From positions 1,371,501 through 1,435,500 of the forward strand of contig NC_088303.1 in the NCBI RefSeq assembly GCF_032854445.1: DNA of 64,000 bases, read 5' to 3'. Below the pieces are notes generated by a model. That model saw only the letters and a list, made by a program, of their open reading frames with translations. It had not been told where the DNA came from and made no database searches. The position numbers and the translations under genes are program-made. Every line of letters starts with the position of its first letter. Positions within the stretch are counted from its first letter, which is position 1. This DNA is from Liolophura sinensis (lineage: Eukaryota; Mollusca; Polyplacophora; Chitonida; Chitonidae). Below, piece by piece: positions 13,801-25,800 of the stretch.

Positions 13801-16800
13801 AGAGTTCTTCGTGTTATATCAATGGATCGGTGGCTAACTGATGGATTACAGAGCAAAACATACAAATAAAATAGATAACGATATACAGTTCTTATTGATT
13901 GGTGCTATGCGACGGCGGTCAGCATTATGGTGGAAAGAAACCAGAGCCCGGCGGAAACCTACGACCGTTCGCAGGTTGCTTCAACACCTTCTCACGAACG
14001 GCCGGAGAGGAAGCCAGCAGGAGCTAGCCTTGAACTCACAGCGACCGCATTAGTGAGGGGCTCCTGGGTCATTGTAACCATTACGTGGCGCAGACCATTA
14101 CCTTATATCACAGTGAAATATGAAAAGTAAGCTTACTTTTTGAAGTAATGGAACAATATCGGAAAGATGGACATGATGGCTTCGTGGAACATACTGCGGG
14201 TGGGTCCACGGGTGACCAGCATTGCTATCACGTTAGACGCCACTTCCTGGGTCACATTCACCTGGTCAACAATCATAAAGCATAAGTAAATACATCTTCC
14301 TCATCTTAAAGTGTCTCAGGAACATCTTTGCCACACGTTCAAAAATAAGGGAGAGTTTAAAAATTTCTGAGACTCACTAATTTTGTACCAGACACTTTCT
14401 ATATGTGCTCGTTATCTTCAGTTTGTTAAGTGATGTTTTTCTTATCTGTTTGGCATGTCATTCTGTTTTTATCATCTGTTTGGCATGTCATTCTGAAGGC
14501 AGCAATACATAATATGTGCCTATGTGGTGTGAAGTCAAGAAATATCTCCTATGTGACTATGTTGGGTGAAGTTCAGCAAAATATTCTATGTGCCCATGTG
14601 GTGTGAACTTTAGCAATATATTTTATGTGCCTATGTGGGGCGAAGTTCGCAAATATATCCCATCTACCCATGTGGTCTCAGGAGCAGCAATATCTCCAAT
14701 ATCCCAATGTGGTATGAAGTTCATCAATAAAACCATGTGCCCATTTGATGTAAAGTTCAGCAATATATGCTATATGCCTATGTGGTGTGAAGTTCAGCAA
14801 TACACCCTATGCGCCTATGAGGTGTAAAGTTAACAAAATATCAAATAAGTCCAGAAATATCTCTTATGTTGCTATGTGGTGTAAACTTTATTAATATATC
14901 CTATATGCATATGTGGTGTGAGATTCAGCAATATATCCTATGTACCTATGTGGTGTCAGGAGCAGCAATATCTCCAATATGCCTATGTGGTAAGAAGTTC
15001 ATCAAAAAAACCCATGTGCCCATTTGATGTAAAGTTCAGCAATATAGCTATATGCCTATGTGGTGTGAAGTTCAGTAATATATCCTATGTACCTATGTGC
15101 TGTAAAGTTTACAAAAATATCATATAAGTCCAGAAATATCTCTTATGTTGCTATGTGGTGTAAGCTTTATTAATATATCCTATATGCCTATGTGGTGTGA
15201 GATTCAGCAATATATATTATGTACCTATGTGCTGTAAAATTTACAAAAATATCATATGTGCCTATATGGTGTGCAGTTCGGCAATACATACTATGTCCCT
15301 ATATGGTGAAAATTTGGCAAAACATCGTATGTGCCTATGTGGTGTAAAGTTCAGCAATATAGCTATATGCCTATGTGGTGTAAAGTTCAGCAATATAACC
15401 TATTTCTCTATGTGGTGTGAAGTTCAGCAATGCAAATTATGTGCCTATGTGGTGTGAAGTTCAGCAATATATCTTATGTAAATATGTGCTGTAAAGTTTA
15501 CAAATATATCATATGTGCCTATATGGTATGAAGTTCAGCAATATATCCCATGTGACTATGTGGTGTAAAATTTGGGAATACATGTTATGTGTCTACGTGG
15601 TGTGTTCAGCAAAAAATCATATGTGCCTTTATGGTGTGAAGTTCAGCAATATATCCTAAGTGCTTATGTGGTGTGCAGTTTAGCAATACATCCTATGTGC
15701 CTATGGGGTGTGAAGTTTAGCAATATATCCTATGTGTCTATGTGGTGTAAAATTCACCAATACGTATTTTGTGTCTATGTGGTGTGAAGTTCAGCAATAT
15801 ATCTTATTCACCTATGTAATGTGAAGTCCAGAAATATATTCTATGTGACTTTCTGGTGTAAACTTTATTAACAAATCCTATATGCCTATGTGGTGTAAAG
15901 TTCAGCAATATATTCTATGTACAGATGTGCTGTAAAGTAAAAAAATATATCATGTGCCTGTATGGTGTAAAGTCCAAAAATATATAATATGTGCCTATAT
16001 GGTGTGAAGTTTGGCAATACATTCTATATGCCTATGTGGTGTAAAGTTCGGCAATACATTCTATATATCTATGTGATGTGATGTTCAGCAATACATCTTT
16101 TGTCCCATTGTGGTGTAAACTTCAACAATATATCCTATGTCCCTACGTGGTGTGAAGTTCAGCAATATATCCTATTTCTCTATGTGGTGTGAAGTTCAGC
16201 AATGTATCCTAAGTGTCTATGTGGTGTGAAGTTCAGCAATACAGAGTAGGTCCTTGTGTGGTGTTAAGATCAGGAATGCAACTTACGTGCTTATGTGGTG
16301 TGAAGTTTAGCAATATATCCTATGTAGCTATGTGCTGTAAAGTTTTCAACTATATCATACGTGCCTATATGGTGTTTAGATCAGCAATATATCCTACATG
16401 CCTACGTGGTCTGAAGTTCAGGAATATATCCCATGTGCCCATGTGCTTTAAAGTTTACATATATATTGTTCGTGCCTATGTGGTGTGAAGTTTAGAAATA
16501 AATCCTATGTACCTATATGGTGTGAAGATTAACAATTTATCATATGTGACTATATGGTGTGAAGTTCAGAAATATATCGTATGTCCGTATGTGGTGTGAA
16601 CTTCAGCAATACACAAAATGTGCCTATGTTGTGTAAAGCCAAAAAATATCACCTATGTGCCTTTGTGGGGTGAATTTCAGCAATATATCCTATGTACCTG
16701 TGTGGTGGAAAGTTTAGCATTACGTACTATGTCCCTATGTGGTGTGAAGTTCGGCAATGCAACCTATGTGCCTATGTGCTGTGAAGTTCAGCAATACATC

Positions 16801-19800
16801 CTATGTACCTATGTGCTGTAAAGTTTTCAACTAAATCATACGTGCCTATATGGTGTAAAGTGCACCAATATATCTTATTCGCCTTTGTGGTGTGAAGTCC
16901 AGAAATATATCCTATGTGCATATGTGGTGTAAACTTTAATAATATATCCTATATGCCTATGTGGTGTGAAGTTCAGCAATATCTTCTATGTACGTATGTG
17001 GTGTAAAGTTTAACAATATATCATACGTGCCTATGTGGTGTGAAGTTCGACAATACATCCAAGTTCAGAAGTTCAGCAAAATATCCTATGTGCCTATGTG
17101 GTGTAAAGAGCGGCAATACATATGTACCCATGTGGTGTAAAGTCAAGAAATAACTCCTATGTGCCTATGTGGGATAATGTTCAACAATATATCCTCTGTA
17201 CCTAAGTGGTGTGAAGAGCAGCAATATATCCTATGTGTCTATGTGGTGTAAAATTCAGCAATATATTTTATGTGCCTATGTGGGGCGAAGTTCGGCAATA
17301 TATCCTATATACCGATGTAGTCTGAGATGTAGCAATATTTCCTATATGCCTATGTGGTGTGAAGTTCATCAATAAAGCCCATGTGCCTATGTGGTGTGAA
17401 GTCCGGAAATATCTCTTATATGTGGTGTAATGTGGTGCTATGTGGTGTAAACTTTATTATTATATCCTATATGCCCATGTGGTGTGTAGTTCAGCAATAT
17501 ATCCTCTTTACCGTCCCGTAAAGTTTACAAATATATCATATGTGCCTGTATAGTGTGAAGTTCAGCAATATATCCTATTTGTCTGTGGTGTGAAGCTAAG
17601 CAATATATCCTATGTGTCTATGTGGTGTAAATTTCTTTAAATACATCCAATGTCCCTACGTGGTTTAAAGTTCAACAATATTTCCTATCTGCCTTGTTGG
17701 TTTAAAGTTCAGCAATATATCCTTTGTGTCTATGTGGTGTGAAGTTCAGCAATATATCTTATTCGACTTTGTGATGTGAAGTCGAGAAATATATTTTATG
17801 TGGCTATGTGGTGTAAACTTCAATAATATATCCTATATGCCTATGTGGTGTGAAGTTTACATATATATTATATGTGCCTATGTGGTGGGAAGTTCAGCAA
17901 TATATCATATGTACCTATGTGCTGTAAAGTTTAACAATATATCATATGTGCCTATATGGTGTGAAGTTCAGAAATATATCATGTGCCTATGTGGTGTGAA
18001 GTTCGGCAATACATCCTGTGTGTCTATGGGGTGTGAACTTCAGCAATACATAATATGTGCCTATATGCGTAATACAAGACAAGTCAAGAAATAACTCCTA
18101 TGTGACTATGTTGGATGAAGTTCAGCAATATATCCTATGTACCTGTGTGGTGTGAAAAGCAGCAATATATCCTATGTGTCTATGTGGTTTAAAGTTCAGC
18201 AATATATCCTATGCGCTTATGTGGTGTGAAAAGCAGCAATGTCTACTATATGCCAATGTAGTGGAAAGTTCATCAATAAAACCCATGTACCCATTGGATC
18301 TAAAGTTCAGCAAAATATGCTTTTGACTAGGTGGTGTGACGTTCATCAATATATAATATATGCCTATGTGGTGTGAAGTCAAGCAAATACATCCTATGTG
18401 CCTATGTGGTGGGAATTTCGCCAATATACCCTACACGCCCATGAGGCGTGATGTCCAGAAATATCTCATATGTGGCTATGTAATGCAAACTTTATATATG
18501 TATCCTATATGCCTATGTGGTGTCACGTTCAACAATATTACCTATATACCTATATGGAGTGAAGGTCAGCAATATATATTATGTGCCCATGTGGTGTGAA
18601 GTTTGGCAATACATCGTATGTGCCTATGTGGTGTAAATTTCAGCAATAAGTCGTATGTGTCTATGTGGTGTGAAGTTCACCAATATATCCTATGTGTCTA
18701 TGTGGCGAGATGTTCAGCAATATATTGTATGTGTCTATGTGGTGTAAAGTTCAGCAATACATCCTATGTGGCTATGTGAAGTAAAATTCAGCAATACATA
18801 CTATGTGCCTATGTGGTGTGAAGTTCGCCAATAAATCCTATATACATATGTGTTGTAAAATTTACAAATGTATCATATATGCCTAAATCGTGTGAAGTTC
18901 AGCAATATATCGTATGTGTCTAGGTGCTATGAAGTTCAGCAATACATACTATGTCCCCTTTGTGGTTTGAAGTTCAGCAATATATCATATGTGACTATGT
19001 GCTGTAAAGAGCAGCAATATATTGTATGTGTCTGTGTGGTGTGAAGATAAACGATATATTTTATGTGCCTATGTGGGGCGAAATTCAGCAATATATTCCA
19101 TGTGTCCATGTGGTGTGAAGTTCAACAATATACCCTATGTGCCCATGTGGTGTGAAGTTCCGCAATACATCCTATGTGCCCATGTGGTGTGAAGTTCAAC
19201 AATATACCCTATGTGCCCGTGTGGGGTTTAGTTCCGCAATACATCCTAAGTCCCTATTTGGTTTAAACTTCAAAAATATGTTGTATGTCCCTACGTGGTG
19301 TAAAGTTCAGCAATATATCTTATTCGCCTTTGTGGTGGGAAGTCCAGAAATATATTCTATGTGGCTATGTGCTGTAAACTTTAATAAACTATCTTTTATA
19401 CCTATATGGTGTGAAGTTCAGCAATATATCCAATATGCCCATGTTTTGTGAACTTCGGCAATATTTCCTATGTGCCTATGTGCTGTAAACTTTACAAATA
19501 TATTCTATGTGCGTATGTGGTGTGAAGTTTCCAAAAATGTCATATGTGCCTATATGGTGTTAAGTTCAGCAATATATCCCATGTGCTCATGTGCTGTAAA
19601 GTTTCCAAATACATTATATGTACCTATATGGTGTGAAGTTCAGCAATATATGCTATGTGCCTATGTGGTGTGAGATTCAGCAGTATATTGTATGTGGTTA
19701 TGTGGTGTGAAGTTCAGCAATATACCCTAAGTGCTTGTGTAGTGTAAGGTCTAGCAATACATTCTGTGTGTCTTTGTGGTGTGAAGTTTATAAATATATT

Positions 19801-22800
19801 CTATGTGGCTATGTGGTGTAAACTTTAATAATATATCCTGTATGCCTATGTGGTTTGAAGTTCAGCAATATATCATATGTACCTATGTGGTCTGAAGTTC
19901 GGCAATACATTCTATATGCCTATGTGGTGTAAAGTCTAGCAATACAACCTATGTGCCCATGTGGTGTGAGGTTCTGCAATACATCCTATGTTCCTTTGTG
20001 CTGTTTTCCACTATTTCATACGTGCCTATATGGTGTGAAGTTAACAATATATCTTAAATGCCTACGTGGTGTAAAGTTCAGCAATATATCCTATGTGCCC
20101 ATGTGCTGTAAAATTTACAAATATATCATATGTGCCTATGTGGTGTAAAGTTCGGCAATACCTCCTTTATGCGTATGCGGTGAATAGTTTAGCAATATAT
20201 CCTATGTGTGTATGTCGTGTGAAGTCTAGCAATAAAATCTATGTCCCTATGTGGTGTGGAGTCTAGCGATGCAACCTATGTGCCTATGTGGTGTGAAGTT
20301 CAGCAATATATCCCATGTGCTGTAAAGTTTTTAACTATATTATACGTGCCTATATGGTGTGAAGTTCAGCAATATATTCTATGTGCGTATGTTGTGTAAA
20401 GTTTCCAAAAATATCATATGTGCCTATATGGTGTGAAGTTCAGCAATACATCCTCTGTCCCTATGTGGTGTAAACTTCAACAATATATCCTATGTCCCTA
20501 CGTGGTGTGAAGTTCAGCAATATATCATATGTGCTTATGTGGTGTGAAGTTTAGCAATATATGCTTTGTACCTATGTGCTGTAAAGTTTAACAATATATC
20601 ATATGTGCCTTTATGGTGTGAAGTTCAGCAATATATCCTAAGTGCTTATGTGGTGTTAAGTTTAGCAATACATCCTGTGTGCCTTTGTGGTGTGAAGTTC
20701 AGCAATATATCCTATGTGTCTATGTGGTGTGAAACTCACCAATAGGTCCTGTGTGCCTAAGTGGTGTGAAGTTCAGGAATATATCTTATTCGCCTTTGTG
20801 GTGTAAAGTCCAGAAATATATTCTATGTGGCTATGTTGTGTAAACTTTAATAATATATCCTGTATGCATATGTGGTGTGAAGTTCAGCAATATATCCTAT
20901 ATACCTATGTGGTCTGAAGTTCGGCAATACATTCTATATGCCTATGTGGTGTGAAGTTCAGCAACATATCTTATGTGCCTATGTGGTCTGAAGTTCCGCA
21001 GTACATTCTATATGCCTATGTGGTGTGAAGTTCAGCAACATATCTTATGTGCCTATGTGGTCTGAAGTTCCGCAGTACATTCTATATGCCTATGTGTGTA
21101 AAGTCTAGCAATACAACCTATGTGCCTATATGGTGTAAAGTTCAGCAATATATCCTATGATCTTATGTGCTGTAAAGTTTTCAACTATATCATACGTGCC
21201 TATATGGTGTGAAGTTCAGCAATATATCTTATATTCCTACGTGGTGTGAAGTTCAGCAATATATCCTATGTGCCCATGTGCTGTAAAGTTTACAAATATA
21301 TCATATGTGCCTATGTGGTGTGAAGTTCGGCAATACATCCTATATGCCTATGTGGTGTAAAGTTCAGCAACATATCCTATGTGTCTATGTGTTGTGAAGT
21401 TCAGCAATACATACTATGTCCCTATGTGGTGTGAAGTCTAGTGATGCAATCTATGTGCCTATGTGGTGTGAAGTTTAGCAATATATCCTCTATGCCTACG
21501 TGGTGTGAAGTTCAGCAATATATCCTATGTTCCCATGTGCTGTAAAGTTTACAAATACATCATATGTGCCTATATGGTGTGAAGTTAAGGAATATATCAT
21601 ATGTGCCTATGTGGTGTGAAGTTCGGCAATACATCCTATATGCCTATGTGGTGTGAAGTTTAGCAATATATCCCATGCACCTATATGGTTTAAAGTTCAA
21701 CAATATATCCTATATTCTTATGTGGTGTGAAGTTCAACTATATATCCTATGTGCCTTTTTTAGGTGAACTCACGTGTACACGTCAACAGTTGTAAAGGAG
21801 AAGGTGTGAACTGAGGTAAACACGTCAAACAGTTGTAAAGAATAAGGTGTGATCTCACGTATACACTTCTGGAAGTGGTAAAGGATAAGGTGTAAACTGA
21901 CGTATACATGTCAGAAAGTTGTAAAGGAGAAGGTGCAAACTCAAATATACACGTCAGACAGCTGTAAAGGAGAAGGTGTGAACTCATGTATACACGTCAA
22001 ACAGTTGTAAAGTAGAAGGTGTGAACTTAGGTATACACGTCAGACAGATGTAAAGGAAAAGGTGTAAACCCACGCATACACGTCAGATAGTTCTAAAGGA
22101 GGTGTGAACTCACGCATACACATCAGAAAGTTGTAAAGGAGAAGGTGTAAACTAACGTATACACGCCAGAAAATTGAAAAGGAGAATGCGTGAACTCACG
22201 CATACACCTTGGATCGTTACAAAGATGTGAAGTTATGCATACAGGTAAGATAGTTACGAAGAAGTATGTGAACTTACCGAAATGAAGTTTGAAACTCCCC
22301 TTACCTGTAACTTTGGCTGGATATCAGAGTTGAGAAAACAGCTGATTATGCTTTGACTTTCAGAATCTCCTCATCCGTCTTGGTCAGAATGAAAAACGTG
22401 CCAGGTTTACATATGCCGTTCACCATTTCTGTGTATCTGGTAAAACAGAATGTGGTCAGAATGAAAAACGTGCCAGGTTTACATATGCCGTTCACCATTT
22501 CTGTATATCTGGTAAAACAGAATGTGGTCAGAATGAAGAACGTGCCAGGTTTACATATGCCGTTCACCATTTCTGTGTATCTGGTAAAACAGAATGTGGT
22601 CAGAATGAAGAACGTGCCAGGTTTACATATGCCATTCACCATTTCTGTATATCTGGTAAAACAGAATGTGGTCAGAATGAAGAACGTGCCAGGTTTACAT
22701 ATGCCGTTCACCATTTATGTGTATCTGGTAAAACAGAATGTGGTCAGAATGAAGAACGTGCCAGGTTTACATATGCCGTTCACCATTTCTGTATATCTGG

Positions 22801-25800
22801 TAAAACAGAATGTGGTCAGAATGAAGAACGTGCCAGGTTTACATATGCCGTTCACCATTTCTGTGTATCTTGTAAAACAGAATGTGGGTCAGAATGAAGA
22901 ACGTGCCAGGTTTACATATGCCGTTTACCATTTCTGTATATCTGGTAAAACAGAATGTGCTCAGAATGAAGAACGTGCCAGGTTTACATATGCCGTTCAC
23001 CATTTCTGTATATCTGGTAAAACAGAATGTAGTCAGAATGCAGAACGTGCCAGGTTTACATATTCCGTTCACCATTTCTGTATATCTGGTAAAACAGAAT
23101 GTGGTCAGAATGAAAAACGTGCCAAGTTTACATATGCCGTTCACCATTTCTGTATATCTGGTAAAACAGAATGAGGTCAGAATGAAGAACGTGCCAGGTT
23201 TACATACGCCGTTCAAACATTTCTGTATATCTGGTAAAACAGAATGTGGTCAGAATGAAGAACGTGCCAGGTTTACATATGCCGTTCACCATTTCTGTAT
23301 ATCTGGTAAAACAGAATGTGGTCAGAATGAAGAACGTGCCAGGTTTACATATGCCGTTCACCATTTCTGTATATCTGGTAAAACAGAATGTGGTCAGAAT
23401 GAAGAACGTGCCAGGTTTACATATGCCGTTCACCATTTCTGTATATCTGGCAAAACCAGAAATGTGGTCAGAATGAAGAACGTGCCAGGTTTACATATGC
23501 CGTTCACCATTTCTGTATATCTGGTAAAACAGAATGTGGTCAGAATGAAAAACGTGCCAGGTTTACATATGCCGTTCACCATTTCTGTATATCTGGTAAA
23601 ACAGAATGTGGTCAGAATGAAGAACGTGCCAGGTTACATATGCCGTTCACCATTTCTGTGTATCTGGTAAAACAGAATGTGGTCAGAATGAAGAGCGTGC
23701 CAAGTTTACATATGCCGTTCACCATTTCTGTGTATCTGGTAAAAACAGAATGTGGTCAGAAATGAAGAACGTGCCAGGTTTACATATGCCGTTCACCATT
23801 TCTGTGTATCTGGTAAAACAGAATGTGGCCAGAATTAAGAACCTGCCAGGTTTACATATGCCGTTCACCATTTCTGTATATCTGGAGCAGAGCAGCCATA
23901 ATACCCCAAGGCATGAATGGTGTTATGATTTTCTAATAAATGTATATGTACCGTTCTTAAAAATTGTTTTCAAACCCGTTCGGCAGAAGAGTGTACAGGT
24001 AATTGGGAAAGCCCTCCCGGGGCAATACCCACTGAAGTGATCAGGAAGGTTAGTAATACATAAGCCTGCCAATGGCCTAAATGCAGTCAGATATGGATCC
24101 GAAGACTTGTTTGGACCATAATGATAATGTATAGTTCTACGGCACTGGAGATTTAGAAATTATAAAAAAAACATGCTTTTGATGTTAGATTAGATATTTT
24201 GTGGTCTCAGTGTACATACTATAAACAAAATCACAAAATTTTAACAATGAGAGAATACTGTATACGTAAAAGTAAAATAATTATAAGTGAAGACATTGTT
24301 TTTTACACGATCATTAGGCGGGTTAGATTTGGTCTTTGTAAGCGACGATATTGCGTTTTACACGATCATTAGGTGGGTTAGAATTGGTCTTTGTAAGTAA
24401 CGACATTGTGTTTTACACCATCATTAGGTGGGTGAAAATGGATCTTCGTTAGTGACGACATTGTGTTTTTACACGATCATTAGGCGGGTTAGAATTGGCC
24501 TTTGTAAGTGACGACATCGTGTTTTACACGATCATCAGGTGGGTTAGAATTGGTATTTGTAAGTAACGATATTGTGTTTTACACCATCATTAGGTGGGTG
24601 AAAATGGATTTTTGTAAGTCACGACATTGTGTTTTTACACGATCATTATGTGGGTTAGAATTGGTCTTTGTAAGTGAAGACTGTGTTTTACACGATCATT
24701 ATGTGGGTTAGAATGGATCTTTGTAAGTGACGACATTGTGTTTTACACCATCATTAGGTGGGTTAGAATGGATCTTTGTAGGTGACGACATTGTGTTTTA
24801 CACGATCATTAGGTTTGTTAGAATGGATCTTTGTAAGTGACGACATTGTGTTTTACACCATCATTAGGTGGGTTAGAATGTATCTTTGTAAGTGACGACA
24901 TTGTGTTTTACACGATCATTAGGTGGGTTAGAATGGGTCTTTGTAAGTGACGACATTGTGTTTTACACGATCATCAGGTGGGTTAGAATGGATCTTTGTA
25001 AGTGACGACATTGTGTTTTACACGATCATTATGTGGGTTAGAATGGATCTTTGTAGGTGACGACATTGTGTTTTACACGATCATCAGGTGGGTTAGAATG
25101 TATCTTTGTAAGTGACGACATTGTGTTTTACACGATCATTAGGTGGGTTAGAATGGGTCTTTGTAAGTGACGGACATTGTGTTTTACACGATCATTAGGT
25201 GGGTTAGAATGGATCTTTGTAAGTGACGACATTGTGTTTTACACGATCATTATGTGGGTTAGAATGGATCTTTGTAAGTGACGACATTGTGTTTTACATG
25301 ATCATTATGTGGGTTAGAATGGATCTTTGTAGGTGACGACATTGTGTTTTACACGATCATGAGGTGGGTTAGAATGGATCTTGTATCTTTGGTATTACAC
25401 AAGTAGACAAGAATTTCCTCCAACTTTACCTCACACAACTGACATGCAAACAATATCAATATGAACAATAACCTTACTATAAAAATCCAACTGAAATTCA
25501 CTCTTTGACAGCATTTGATTCAATCATAAAGAAGATATTAAAACATACAAAAGTACATGTAAACCTTGTTGCAGACAAACTTTATCCATGGCCTGTCCAG
25601 TGACATTTGCCTGTTTTGGGGTATTTCTTGAAAATGGGAAAAGAACACATCAAAAGATCATATCAATATCAAGTTGTTCTGTACCAGATAGCTCTAAGAG
25701 GTAAAAACAACTTACTTTGCGACTTCAACCCAAAACAGCAGATCTTGTGGAAGTTTGTTAACAACCAGTAGGCGATTCTGCAGAACGATTTTGATCTCCG

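Noticed and set aside
14450-21755. CRISPR array (regular 37-bp spacing, many copies)
   Set aside because: There are no unique spacers, since the whole unit repeats; units diverge; no cas genes; the DNA is eukaryotic.
22353-23670. 273- and 262-codon plus-strand frames (RMKNVPGLHMPFTISVYL repeat)
   Set aside because: Antisense shadow of the 72-bp array, whose minus strand is the one related to exon 18.
24285-25385. Donor-like GTAAGT repeats at 24.3-25.4 kb as a further splice-junction array
   Set aside because: The motif is on the plus strand, antisense to the gene, and the unit shows no similarity to the exon 17 boundary.
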